DNA of 64,000 bases from Aselliscus stoliczkanus (lineage: Eukaryota > Chordata > Mammalia > Chiroptera > Hipposideridae), in the NCBI GenBank assembly GCA_033961575.1, contig CM066732.1, positions 74,500,687-74,564,686 on the forward strand, written 5' to 3'. The translations under genes and the position numbers were made by a program. Every line of letters begins with the position of its first letter. The first letter of the stretch is position 1. The notes below the pieces were generated by a model. That model was not told the origin of the DNA and searched no databases. It was given only the letters and a program-made list of their open reading frames with translations. Positions 10,535 to 20,947 of the stretch are shown here, piece by piece.

Positions 10535-10782
10535 GGCGGACAGGTGACTCAGTTGGTTAGAGTGGGTGCTCTTAACAACAAAGTTGCCAATTGGATTCCC
10601 TCATGGGGTGGTGGACTACGCCCCTCGGAACCAGATTGAACACGGCGACTGAACCTGAAGCTGAGCTGCGCCCTCCACAACTAGTTTGCAGGACAATGAC
10701 TTGACTTGGAGCTGATGGGTCCTGGAAAAAAACACATTGTTACCCAATAATAATAAATAATATAAAATAAAATAAAATAAAA
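10535..10782 (+). mobile_element. VES-like tRNA-derived SINE
   Basis: Head GGCGGACAGGTGACTCAGTT, B-box-like GGATTCCCTC, middle CCTCCACAACTAGTTTGCAG and tail ending in an (AATAA)n stretch. Flanked by AGAATGAAAAAGG (10522-10534) and AGAATAAAAAAAGG (10783-10796), an imperfect target duplication. Confidence 0.85.
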
Positions 10783-11039
10783 AGAATAAAAAAAGGGTTT
10801 CTATTTTCCAAGTTGCTCAATTATAAATTCCATTAACAATTCTTCACCTTCTTCACCTCTGTCAGTCCTTCCCTACCCACTCCAATATACTTAATCAGTC
10901 ATTGTGAAAAGTACTTTCTAGAAAGCTCTTTACGATGGCTGTGATTAGCAATTTTGAAAATATCTAGATCAGGTTTCACAAACTGGATTTCTTGGAACCC
11001 CAGTCCTTGACCATGTTAATTGGTATTCTATGAAAAAAT

Positions 11040-11112
11040 GTTCCGTCTACACCTGAAACTAATATAATATTGAATGTCAACTGTAACTGAAAAATTTAAA
11101 AAATTTATTTTA
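11040..11112 (+). repeat. Short LINE-1 3' end fragment
   Basis: CTGAAACTAATATAATATTG followed by a GTCAACTGTAACTGAAAAAT tail: the same 3' terminus as the LINE-1 copies at 2189 and 20403. Only the last ~70 bp are present, a 5'-truncated insertion or fragment. Confidence 0.75.
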
Positions 11113-11374
11113 AGTGTTCAATCTGAGACCCGGGATGGCCAAAAGGCATCTCTCAAACCCCTGACAGATACAGCAGTTGAAGAAACCACTTGGGAGAATC
11201 TCAGACTGCCTTTTGCTAAAACCCATCTTGCCTGATGAGCTAAAGCTAAAATAAGGATGTCTGGTGTAAAAATTAACTTTGCCATATTTATGTCTCCTTT
11301 AATTCTCGTGTCAAACAGTATAAACTATACAAACAACACATGCTAATTACACATAAATATAAAATATAGACACA
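11113..11374. other. Unassigned sequence
   Basis: No gene or recognised repeat. Confidence 0.4.
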
Positions 11375-11700
11375 TTTTTAGAATAAAGTCTTTATGTTTC
11401 ACCACCTAGAAATAACTACTTTAAAAATTTTTCTCTATGTTCTTCCTGTTTTTTCCTAAGCACACATGTGCATTCACTCACAGATCCACACACATGCAGT
11501 TTTAAAAATGTAATTATGTCATGTCAGTGGTTTTATAATTTAAATTTGTTCCCTCAATAAACATTTTACAATATCATCTTTAATGACTACAGAGTATTCC
11601 ATTTATAGATGTTCCATAATATATAAACTAATCTCTGATTGTTGGATATTTGTGACCTTTGAAAATTTCAGTAGCTAAAAAAATAATTTCACTAGTTTAA
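11375..11700 (-). repeat. Old L1M 3' region
   Basis: Contains ACAGAGTATTCCATTTATAG (11589) and TATAAACTAATCTCTGATTG (11621), the reverse complement of the usual L1 ORF2-end/3'UTR wording, preceded by the CTCACAGATCCACACACATG block. Confidence 0.6.
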
Positions 11701-12639
11701 TATCTAAGAAATAGGTTATACAAAAGTTCAAAATTAAAAACAGGAAAACTGTTATCTCCTTCTTTTCTACCCAAAACTATACAATAACTGAAAAATCAGA
11801 AACATGGGACATTATTATTTATAACTTATGCCCCATCCGGGTCCAAAAAGAATTACAATAAAAGACATGTATGTTTCATTGTTACTTTTAAACTAAAAGC
11901 AATCAACATACACCCGGCCTATGGATACCTCATTTTGAAAGCTCCTATGCACCAAATAAATAGCATTTAGTAACTGTTGGCACAACTTCAACTTCAGAAT
12001 TGAGTCAAGTTTTCATCAATAACCAATTGTTATTGGGGTTGCACAATAAAATTATGAAATCAATAATCTATCATCTGAAAAAGCAATGAAGTTAATGTAT
12101 AGTTGAGCACTGTTTGTTACTAGGTATCCTGTAACTGTGGTTGCCACACTTTCACAGGTCCTTGTGAAAAGTTCCCTCAGCAGTTACGGCCTGGCCTGTA
12201 GGTCTGACAACAGTGCCAAGTTATCCCAATCACATCCCCCAAATGCCTATGATGCCAGTGATGGTCAATTGAAGTTTCTTATTAATGTGATCTAACCAAG
12301 GTTTTCCTAAGGAAAAGGTGATACATAATTCTAACCAAAAGCAAGAAGCTTAATATTTCATTTAAACTTTCTGAAATAGTGAATATAGCTCACAGACCGA
12401 AACTTGTCCCCACATCTTGTCTTCCTTTACTTCCTTTGTAAATGATAAGAAATTCTGGGTCCCAATTTGGAGGAACCCATTATGACAGTAACCCACTGTT
12501 TGGCATTCTAGATCTTCCAAAAACTGGATCCAAATTATCTTCTGAGCTTATTTCTTATTCCTTTTCCCTTCTGCTCTTGACTGCTTTAATCACTCTAACA
12601 GAAGTTAGAGTGATCTTTATCCACTATGTAAGCTAATTA
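11701..12639. other. Single-copy sequence, no gene seen
   Basis: AT-rich, no recognised protein or repeat. The 64-codon frame at 12442-12636 has no family resemblance. Confidence 0.4.
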
Positions 12640-13125
12640 TGACACCTCTGTTCAAAATCCCACAGTGGTCCCTCGCTTGACTCGGAGTAATAGTCAGAGG
12701 CCCTAAAACCCTCTCCAAGGCCCAGCTCCCCGTTATCAATTTAAATTTTTTTTTTTTATTGGGGAACAGTGTGTTTTTCCAGGACCCATCAGCTCTAAGT
12801 CAAGTAGTTGTTTTGATCTAGTTGTGGAGAGTACAACTCAGTAGCCCATGTGGGGATTGAACTGGCAACCTTGATGTTATGTGCCTGCTCTCTAACCACC
12901 TGAGCTAACTGGATGCCCCCTCATTATCACTGTGAGCTCATCTGCTTCTGCTCTCCACCTTGCTCATTCCGTTTTAGCTACATTGACCTCCTTCTTGCTG
13001 CTCCCTGAATCTCCTCCTTCTTCTACCTCAGGGTCTTTACACTGATGTTCACTATTTGGAGTTTTCTTCCCCCCAGATACATGCATGACTTGCTCTTTAC
13101 ACAAATATTCTTTTCCATGAGATCT
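12640..13125 (+). repeat. L2 LINE fragment, interrupted by a SINE
   Basis: Has the L2 C-terminal wording: TTCAAAATCCCACAGTGGTC, then after the SINE TCAGGGTCTTTACACTGATG and CTTGCTCTTTACACAAATATTC. The two halves are continuous if 12742-12921 is removed. Confidence 0.7.
12742..12921 (-). mobile_element. VES-like SINE
   Basis: Poly(T) at 12746-12758, then TTTTTCCAGGACCCATCAGC, TGGGGATTGAACTGGCAACC (B-box complement) and the TGAGCTAACTGG head. Flanks CGTTATCA (12731) and CATTATCA (12922) look like a target duplication. Inserted into the L2. Confidence 0.85.
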
Positions 13126-13149
13126 TCTCTGGCCGCACTACCTATGGTA

Positions 13150-13625
13150 GCTTAAAAAATATGGCCACCATATTTTGCAGCTCCTCTCATCAAGAGGTGA
13201 AATTTATATCCCCACTCCTTGATTCTGAGTTGGTCTTGTGACTCGTGTGGGTCAATAGAAAGTGGTGGAACTGATATTTGTGAGTTTCAGAGCCTAGGCC
13301 TCAAGAAACTTCACAGCTTCTGCCTTTGTTCTCTTGGAGAGCTCACACTGGCATGGACAGCAGCTTGGGCAAGGCCCTGAGAAAGGAGAGCATAGGCCCG
13401 GCAGGCAGCCTGCAGCGAGGCCCCAGACACAAGAGTGAGGCCATCTTAGACTCCTTGGCCCCAGTCAAGCTGCCATATGACTGCTGTCCCGTGAGTGACC
13501 CCAGGTGAGGACAGCAGAAGATCCTTCCAGCTGAGCTAATGACTGACCCACGGAATTATGAACAATAATGAATGCTTGTTGCTTAGAGCCACTAAGTGTG
13601 GGAAGGTTTGTTATATAGTAATACA
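13150..13625 (+). repeat. MaLR-type solo LTR (MLT1-like)
   Basis: Recognised by TGGCCACCATATTTTGCAGC, CTCATCAAGAGGTGAAATTT, GCCTTTGTTCTCTTGGAGAG and the 3' block CCACTAAGTGTGGGAAGGTTTG. The 60-codon frame at 13326-13508 lies inside it and is chance. Confidence 0.7.
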
Positions 13626-13654
13626 TAAGTGAAGAGCTATTTAAAATTTCATCA

Positions 13655-13830
13655 CCTTTCCTGAGAGTACTTTATGGGTCTGCCTCTGACTAGAATGTAA
13701 ACTTTATGAAGGCAGGGTTTTTTTTTTCTTCTATTTTGTTCACTTCTGTACCTCCAGTGCTTAGTACAGTGCCAGTCAATAGGCTCTCAGCAAATATTTG
13801 TTAAATGAATGAATGAATAATTGGATAAAT
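13655..13830 (+). repeat. L2 LINE 3' end
   Basis: CTAGAATGTAAACTTTATGA, then AGTGCTTAGTACAGTGCCAG and a (GAAT)n end: the standard L2 3' terminus. Confidence 0.8.
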
Positions 13831-13839
13831 GAATGAGTT

Positions 13840-13965
13840 AAATGTAGATTTAGAAAGGGCCTTACATGTCCTCCAATAAAGCACTTTCTTTTTTTTAAAT
13901 GAGGAAACTGAAACCTAGTGAGATTAAGTGACAATTTCAAGACTAGAACCTGGATTTTCTCATTC
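13840..13965 (-). repeat. MIR SINE fragment
   Basis: AAATGAGGAAACTGAAACCT, then AGTGAGATTAAGTGACAATT and CCTGGATTTTCTC: reverse complement of the MIR core and 3' half. Confidence 0.65.
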
Positions 13966-15539
13966 TTGGTACAAAACATTCTATTTTTTTCACCACATTT
14001 TTGTATATTAAACTCCTTTGGGAATTAAGTAGAACCACTAAAGCAAGTATGGAAACTCAGCTTAATATAAAAAAGAAAAAGAGAGAAGGGAGATTTATGA
14101 AACTGGCAAGCTCAGAGGGGCATATAATTCCAGACATGGCTGGATCCAGGGACTTAAATGACATCTTCAAAACTCTGTCACCCTCTCTCCATTTCTTGCA
14201 GAGTGAATCTACTACCAGGTTAATAACTTCTCTGATAACAATTCCAGACAACAGACATAACAGGTTGTGTCCGTTGCCCATTCTTGAACAGATCACTGGA
14301 CCACCACGGGCATAGCTATCTTCTTATTGGCTAGACCTGGGTTATGGGCCTATCCCTTTGGATGGAGTTGGGGAGCAGGGTCAACCCCATCTTCATCACA
14401 TGAATAGGTTCCCCTGGGAAAGGAGGGTTCTGTTACCAAGAGAGTGGAGTTAAGGCATTCCAGATATGCTTAAACTTTACATGTACCCTTACATTCTGTT
14501 AGTAGCACTATGTAACTAACTGTGGATGAACCCTCTAGGATAATACAAAAGATGTAGATACCATTGATTTTCCCTTATGAAAAATGACTGGTAACAAAGC
14601 AGGAGACACACCCCATTGGATGGAAAAGCAGGCAGAAGTGATTGCCAAGGTTGCTTCGATTCTCTTGTCTGGCTCCAATCAGTTTGTTACATGGCAGGTT
14701 TAGGGTTTAAAGATAGGGGTGGGGAGTAGTCCACATCAAATAAGCCTCCACAGTGATATCCACAAGCAGGAATAAAAATAAAGTGCTTCAGAAAACCCTG
14801 CCTTGCGGAGAGAGATAGGGTGGGGGTGAGAGGGAAGGCACTACATTTTATCAGAAAAAAATCACCATGTTTAACAAAGATTTTGAGAACAAGGTAAAAT
14901 GAGAATATATAACGTCCATTACAGGGCAGAACTGAGATGAGAGAAGGGAATCAATATGCCTCAGCAATACTTAGGGGATGTTTTTCATCTGGAAAAATGA
15001 TCTTAGGACCACTTTTGCTATTTTGAAATCCAGCCTAAGCACTTATGAGAGGATGACCTTTTATATATCGCATTTGGCTGAGAACGATATATAGTTGGAT
15101 GCACTATCTTGACCTAAAGGGGAAAAATAAAGTAGAGAGAAAAATGGTGTTTCCGGATTTTCAACCAAAAAAACAGTACATGGCAGAAGAGAGAGAGAGA
15201 GCTCAGAGGCTGCAAACTTGGCTCAGTAGAACACGCTGGTTGAAATCATTATCTGAAGGATTCTAGACATCTGCATTATTTTGCATGAGCCCCCATCAGC
15301 AAGTGACTTAGGGCAGAGGATGGAAAGCATTGTTTTTTTCATTTCTTAAAATGTTTCATTGCCCCAGTTCTTGGCTTCGCATGCTTTTGTGGGGTGGGGA
15401 GGGGAAGTGCTGCTCAGGAGAAAGGGTCACTGATTTCCAAAAGGTTAGAGATTTTTTTTTTTTCCATTTAAAGACTAACATTTCAGCTTGATATTATTTT
15501 AGTATTTACCACTCTGTATTGTCTTAGACCTCATCTTGG
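13966..15539. other. Single-copy sequence, no gene seen
   Basis: No repeat recognised beyond short GA-rich tracts (15188-15202). The 104-codon frame at 14001-14315 and its antisense shadow have no family resemblance and unremarkable codon content. Confidence 0.4.
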
Positions 15540-16060
15540 CAAAGGGCTCCTAAACAACTGCCACTTTTAGCACTGCTGCCAAAAGGCGCCCTTTCACAAT
15601 AAAGCACGCTGTGCTTTGGCAGGAAATCAATAAAGTGAAAATCTGTTCTCATCATCCATACATTTACCATCACAATCAACAATCAAAGGCAAGACCTGGG
15701 TTCTTTATCCACAGGCTCCAGCCTCCCAATTTTCTGCTATGAAAGGCAGCATAAATTAGAACCCTTGGTTCCTGTTAGCTGGGCTTAATGGGTATGATTT
15801 ATGAACCATTAAATGAGGTTATGTAAATTGATCCTCAGCAGAATGCTAGCGCCCAGGTGACAGGTGCAGTGCGCTCGTCCACAAGGGTTCTGCACAAATC
15901 AGATTTCAGTGACATTCAGTTTGAGGAAAGAGAAATATGTTGTCAACAAGGAAGTGATTTAAATAGGGCCCTGGGTTTGTCAGCAATTATGCCTTTCTTC
16001 TTAATTGCTGCAAACTATATAAATTCTAATAGGAAATAAATTAGTAATTTACCAGTTAAT
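15540..16060. other. Candidate conserved noncoding element
   Basis: A repeat-free block with dense transcription-factor-like words: ATAAATTAG, TTAATGGG, CATTAAATGAGG, CAATTATGCC, TTAATTGCTGCAAAC, AAATTAGTAATTTACC, plus the E-box-like CAGGTGACAGGTGC. Low CpG and no frame with protein resemblance. Such composition is common in developmental enhancers, but conservation cannot be seen from a single sequence. Confidence 0.25.
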
Positions 16061-17121
16061 GACAAGGGGTATGAAGGAGAAGGGCTTATATTTTAAAAGC
16101 CATATTACCAGTGAGGCCATACACTTGGGTGATTGCATTTATGCTGTTAAAGTTGAAGAGATGCTTTAAAGCAGGAGTATAAACTCTGACACACAACCAC
16201 TAAAATTACATTCATCACAACAGAAAAGAAAACGGGATCCACAGAGAAAATGCCCTTGGAGAACTGCTTCATGTGTTCCATAGAAATGGACATGTCACCA
16301 GGGTTTCTCTTTTTCATCACCATTAACATCCTAAGCTTAAAACAAATGGTCTTTTCAACCCAGGTGCAAAAAACTTACTTTATCTTTAAAAGTTTTGGAA
16401 ACCTGGCATCTGATCAATCAAGCAAAAACCATATGATTGTAAATATATTATGAAAGTGAAGGTGGGTAACGTGGCTCATGTCACAGGGCTTTTAGCTTGC
16501 CTATCTTGTTTAGACAAAAGATAGCAATAACTCTTTCTCTATATTCTTTGCAGCGAAAGAAACAGGCTTTAAAGAAAGGAATAGGCTTTGTGTATAGTGA
16601 TGATCCTCTCACTTTGAATCTCCAAACTAAAGACCCAGTTTGAGGAAAAACAAACAAACAAACAAACAAAAAACAAGAGCCCTGGAGGAGCATATATAAA
16701 TTAATTTCACTAGCTTTGAAAAAAAAAAATCTCAAATCCATTCCTCTCCTTGGGCTTGCTGCCCCTAATCAAGAATGAGGTGGCCTTCTGAGAAAGGTTT
16801 CTCCTGAGAAAGTGAGTTCAATATCATCCCCAGCTTTTGTCTGAGGCTATTATTGTGCCTATTTCCATGAGGCTGACCCTGTAAGAGGACACATATGGAT
16901 GTGATAGTAATGTTCCTTGGTCCCTGGCAGAGCCTATTAGAGCTCCCAACGGGGGGTCTGTACCACTCTTTTTAATAGTGATTTCTGCTTCACAAGTGCA
17001 GTTGTTTATGGACAGGGGAGATGATTTGAACCACTGTGGTGCTATAGGAAAGAGAGGCAATAGGGCAAAGGTCACATGTTTAAAGAGTGTTGTCACAGGG
17101 AGAGGGTCTCCCTAGCAAAGT
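16061..17121. other. Single-copy sequence, no gene seen
   Basis: Includes a short (AAAC)n tract at about 16648-16672. No recognised protein or dispersed repeat. Confidence 0.4.
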
Positions 17122-17238
17122 GAATTCTTTTTTTTTTTTTTTTTGAGTGCAGTGTCACTGGCCCTCATATGTGGGACCAGAACCAGGGCCGCTGGCTTCC
17201 CAAGCCAGCGCTTAACCACTGCACCACTCCGCCGGCCC
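17122..17238 (-). mobile_element. Short tRNA-derived SINE (monomer of the composite SINE)
   Basis: Poly(T) at 17128-17144, then GAGTGCAGTGTCACTGGCCC, a B-box complement in GGGACCAGAACCAGGGCC and the head CTCCGCCGGCCC. Flanked by GCAAAGT at 17115-17121 and 17239-17245. It matches only the first ~100 bp of the long composite SINE. Confidence 0.85.
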
Positions 17239-17245
17239 GCAAAGT

Positions 17246-17454
17246 TTAAGATGTCATTCATTAACTTGGAAAAGAGGCCGGAGAGGCCACAAGTGAAGAC
17301 TTACATAACCATTGACATCTAAAGATGACTTTAGTGCTCATGGGTAAAAATAATTTGAAGGTAGAGGAGGGTTATAAAAAGTAGTTTTATAACTGGTATA
17401 GGAAAAATCACTGGGGGATCCATGCAGCAGTAAAGGCCCAGCAGCTGTTTCACA
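17246..17454. other. Unassigned sequence
   Basis: No gene or recognised repeat. Confidence 0.4.
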
Positions 17455-17615
17455 TACTAATACCACTATTTAGGAAGCATGAGGCTGTGAGCAAGTTATT
17501 TTACTTTTTAAGTTTCTGGATAACGGCCCTGACTCATAAGATTCTGTTGTGAAGATTAAATAAGATGATGCATGAGAGTACTAACATACAGAAGTGCTCA
17601 ATACATGATTGTTTG
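17455..17615 (+). repeat. MIR SINE fragment
   Basis: GAGCAAGTTATTTTACTTTT, GTTGTGAAGATTAAATAAGA and GAAGTGCTCAATACATG: diverged MIR in forward orientation. Confidence 0.6.
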
Positions 17616-17639
17616 GGGTACTGAAATATCTATCTTTCT

Positions 17640-17715
17640 TTTTCCCTCCCTCCCTCCCTCCCTCCCTCCCTTCCTTCTTTCCTCTCTCCCTTCTTTCCTT
17701 CCTTCCTTTCTTTAC
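17640..17715. repeat. (CCCT)n/(CCTT)n microsatellite, left of SINE
   Basis: Runs of CCCT then mixed CCTT/TTTC. The SINE at 17716-18275 appears to have inserted into this tract, because CCTT repeats continue on its other side. Confidence 0.9.
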
Positions 17716-18275
17716 TTTTTTTTTTAATTGGGTAGTATGGGGATGGAGTCAATGGAATTGTAATAAATATGTGTGATATCGGGGTTCAGGGGCAGGGGGA
17801 GGGGATAGTCATTTTGTAAGTGGTGAAAAAGATAACTATTGCATAGTTTTGTACATCTGTAACTATTAATAATACTAAAAATAATACCAAAAAAAATAGG
17901 GGAATTGGGGGAGGGGAACAGTGTTGGGGAATCAGGGAAGGGGAACAGACAAGTTGCTGTCCTTTTGCTCTTCAGTCTAGTTGTGGAGGACGTCACCCCA
18001 CTGGCCCATGTTGGTATCATCACTGCGCACCTCCCAGGTGAGACAGATCGGTCGCCGGCCTCTGCACGGCCGCTCACAGTGGCTCTTGGCAGCCCACTGC
18101 AGCAGGGGCTGCAGCTATGCCGTCCTGGGAACTCACAGCAGACCAGCTCCACGTGGAGCTGCTGTTTACCATCTTAGCTGTGGAGGGCAGTGTTACTGGC
18201 CCTAATGTGGGATCCGAACAGGGGCCTCTGGCATCCCAAGCCAGCTCTTAACCAACGCGCCACTCAGCTGGCCCC
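17716..18275 (-). mobile_element. Long composite SINE, carrying a nested insertion
   Basis: Poly(T) at 17716-17725, then the tail block resumes at GGAATTGGGGGAGGGGAACA (17901), followed by TTCAGTCTAGTTGTGGAGGA, GCCCACTGCAGCAGGGGCTG and the tRNA-like head ending CAGCTGGCCCC at 18275. Homologous in order to 20488-20930, 29354-29820 and 37809-38251. Interrupted at 17733-17902. Confidence 0.85.
17733..17902 (+). mobile_element. Small poly(A)-tailed retro-insertion inside the SINE, unassigned
   Basis: The SINE is broken by 170 bp that begin TAGTATGGGGATGGAGTCAA and end with AACTATTAATAATACTAAAA then ATAATACC and eight A. The heptamer AATTGGG is duplicated at 17726-17732 and 17903-17909. It looks like the 3' end of a larger retroelement, 5'-truncated on insertion; the source family is not recognised. 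Confidence 0.7.
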
Positions 18276-18340
18276 TTCCTTCCTTCCTTCCTTCCTTCCT
18301 TCCTTCCTTCCTTCCTTCCTTCCTTCCTTCCTTCCTTCCT
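18276..18340. repeat. (TTCC)n microsatellite, right of SINE
   Basis: About 16 TTCC units immediately after the SINE head. Length here exceeds the left tract, consistent with expansion after insertion. Confidence 0.95.
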
Positions 18341-18539
18341 TTTATCCATCCATTTGTCTACAGAGTGCTTAGGTTTCTCTGCTCCAAAATCCTGAGCTAT
18401 CTGCTCTCTAGATGTCTTTGTACATGTAAACACACCCTCTAATGCCAGATCGACATGTTCCTCTTACTCAAACCAACAAGCCCCCCCATTTTCTCTCCAC
18501 ATTTGCCCACCTTTGCCTCCTATCCTGCACCCTTGCAGA

Positions 18540-18775
18540 AATGATATGCTGATTAAGAGTATGATTTTTGAATCACAACATCAGGATTTACATCCCAACT
18601 TCCCTACTTAATAACTCTGTGACCTTGAACAAGTTATTTCATTAATCTGTGCCTCAGAGTCCTTCCTTGTAAAATGGGGATAAAAATAGTACCTCTTGCA
18701 TGGGGCAGTTCTGCAGATTAAATTAGCATAGAACATGGCTTATGGTAAGTGCTATGTACTATTATTATGACAGTG
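18540..18775 (+). repeat. MIR SINE
   Basis: Near-complete forward MIR: TTTACATCCCAACTTCCCTA, AACTCTGTGACCTTGAACAA, CTTGTAAAATGGGGATAAAA, GATTAAATTAGCATAGAACA. Confidence 0.85.
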
Positions 18776-18884
18776 CCTTCTACCTTTCTTGTCTCTATGT
18801 TCAGATATTCAGTTTGCTGCCTGGAAGAGGGCACTAGCACATACTGAGTCAAAACCACACACTTCTTATACGTTGCTAAGATCT

Positions 18885-19035
18885 AGAATGTGCATTTTAT
18901 TCTCACTCAATAGGTGAAGTGGAGGCTCAGTGAGATTAAGGAATTTGCCAAGGATACAGGACAAATAAGCACAGAGCCAGCATTCAGACCCAGGTTTGTC
19001 TGATCTCGAAACCCATGCCCTTTTCAGTGTACCCC
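18885..19035 (-). repeat. MIR SINE
   Basis: Reverse MIR: GGAGGCTCAGTGAGATTAAG, TTGCCAAGGATACAGGACAA, CAGACCCAGGTTTGTCTGAT. Confidence 0.8.
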
Positions 19036-20402
19036 ACAGGTCCAAGTCAAAAGATCCATAGACATGGGAAAGAAATAAACAAGAGTACCTCCAGTAAGAC
19101 TTTATCTAGGTAGTGGTGGAAAGAGCACTTGGCCCCAACTCCCACAGTCTGAATTTTTGTTTCCTCACCTACAAAAATAGAGGTGCTCGTCTGGTGGGTT
19201 CCAAATTATGCTCCCTAAGTCTTTGGGTTTCTTCAAGATTGCTCAATGGCCACTGCAGAGGGAAGGCCTAACAAGCAAAACCTGGACTTTCCATGAGATG
19301 CTCATGCCATCTAAATAGAGTAAGCACTGGCTTTTGGAAAAGATGTTTCACAATATCAAGATCAAAGGATCAGCTCTAATTCTGAGTATCTTTTTCAAAT
19401 TATAGAGAGTGGAAATATGACCCCAATCTATACTGAAATAATGTTCAATAAACATTTCTCAGATTCTATTACATGCAAGGCACCATGTTGGATGTTGAAT
19501 AAGCAACTTCCTGTCCCCTGCAAATTGTCTTATAAAAATTTCCTGCTCTATGCTAAGTGCACTTTCAAGATGCATTTCTTTCAGGAATTGTGTTTTCAAT
19601 TCACTTAAAAGCTAGAATGTGAAATGTTTCTCTAAAGTTCTTAACCTTTGTACTTTAGACTCCCATTTCCCTGAAGAATATTTTTATCTCTTCCCTTTCT
19701 CCATGTTTTATCAGTGTACTTTATCTTGTGAACACAGCCCTGTGTCCTAAAGAGCCTAACACATTGCTTTTTTTTTTTTCAATAAATAATACTGAAGTGA
19801 ACAGCCAGTGCCCCTTGGTTGGCAGACTCCAAGCATTGCCAATATTTTCTGTTTGTAGTCTGGGCACCAGTCCTTGGCGTTCCTCCATTCTTACTAGTGC
19901 AAGAAGTCTATTCTAAAAGAAGGCATCACTTGCTAATTGAATTAGCCTCCCTTTTTGTATTTTGATTCAATGGAGATTACCTCGGGAATTCAGGGGCTTC
20001 TCTGTGACTTTGTTTCTGGCATGGTAATTCTTCCTTGGGCTCCAGAAGCTATTCCCTTCCCCCTTTCTTATCTCTTGGAAGAGGAATAAACAAGGAATGT
20101 GGGTCTCAGTGAACACTGGTGTGTGGAGGACAGAATGCAAATGAAGGGCTTGCTTTTGAAATGAGAACTGTAAGGAAGAGTTTGCAGTTATTCCACAGGT
20201 CAGTGAGTTAAGGCTCATCTTCACTTAGGATAACTGCTTTTGAAGAATGCCATGCATTTAGGAAAGCTACTATATTACAATAGTACTCAGCTTTAAGAAA
20301 ATCCTGGAGACTGATTTTATTATGGATTGAAGAATTTAGAGATTCTGAGAGGCTGATAATCCCAGAATATCTGTGAACACTTCTATCTATAAGAAAAAAA
20401 TG
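19036..20402. other. Single-copy sequence, no gene seen
   Basis: No recognisable protein or repeat. Includes possible very degraded MIR wording near 19160. A-rich end at 20391-20402 serves as the left flank of LINE-1 copy 2. Confidence 0.4.
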
Positions 20403-20487
20403 AAAAGATTGAGCTTCCAGTCAAGATGGAATAGGTAAATGCTGTGCTCTCCTCTTCCCATGATCACATCAAAATTACAACTAAACT

Positions 20488-20930
20488 GAGCTGGCCGATT
20501 GGTGCATTGCTTAGGAACTGGCTTGGGACACCAGCTCTGAGCAGCAGGCCCCGGTTCAGATCCCACATGAGTGCCAGTGACACTGCCCTCTACAGCTAAA
20601 ATGATGAACAACAGCTCTACCTGGAGCTGGGCTGCAATGAGTCACTGCCAGCAGCGTAGGCTGCAGCCCCTGTTGCAGTGGGCTGCCATAAGCTACTGTG
20701 AGTGGACGACAGCCAGCATGAGTGGCCGGCAGCCTGCTTAAGCTACCAAGAGCTACCGTCCAGAGGCCGGGGACCCATCTGCCTCACCTGGAAAGAGAGC
20801 AATGATACCAATATGGGCCAGTGAAGCAACGTCCTCCACAACTAGATTGAAGAACAAACGGACAGTTCCCTTTCCTGGATTCCCCAAAGCTGTTCCCCTC
20901 CCTCAATTCCCCAACAAAATCATTTTTTTT
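20488..20930 (+). mobile_element. Long composite SINE in LINE-1 copy 2
   Basis: Head GAGCTGGCCGATTGGTGCAT, B-box-like GGTTCAGATCCC, middle CTGCAGCCCCTGTTGCAGTG, then CCTCCACAACTAGATTGAAG and a T-rich/A-rich tail. Flanked by a 17-bp duplication, AAAATTACAACTAAACT at 20471-20487 and AAAATTATAACTAAACT at 20931-20947 (one mismatch). It interrupts the 5'UTR. 443 bp. Confidence 0.9.
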
Positions 20931-20947
20931 AAAATTATAACTAAACT

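Noticed and set aside
17724..18152. 142-codon minus-strand frame
   Set aside because: It crosses a SINE and the nested insertion and is Ser/Pro/Thr-rich from the composition of those repeats.
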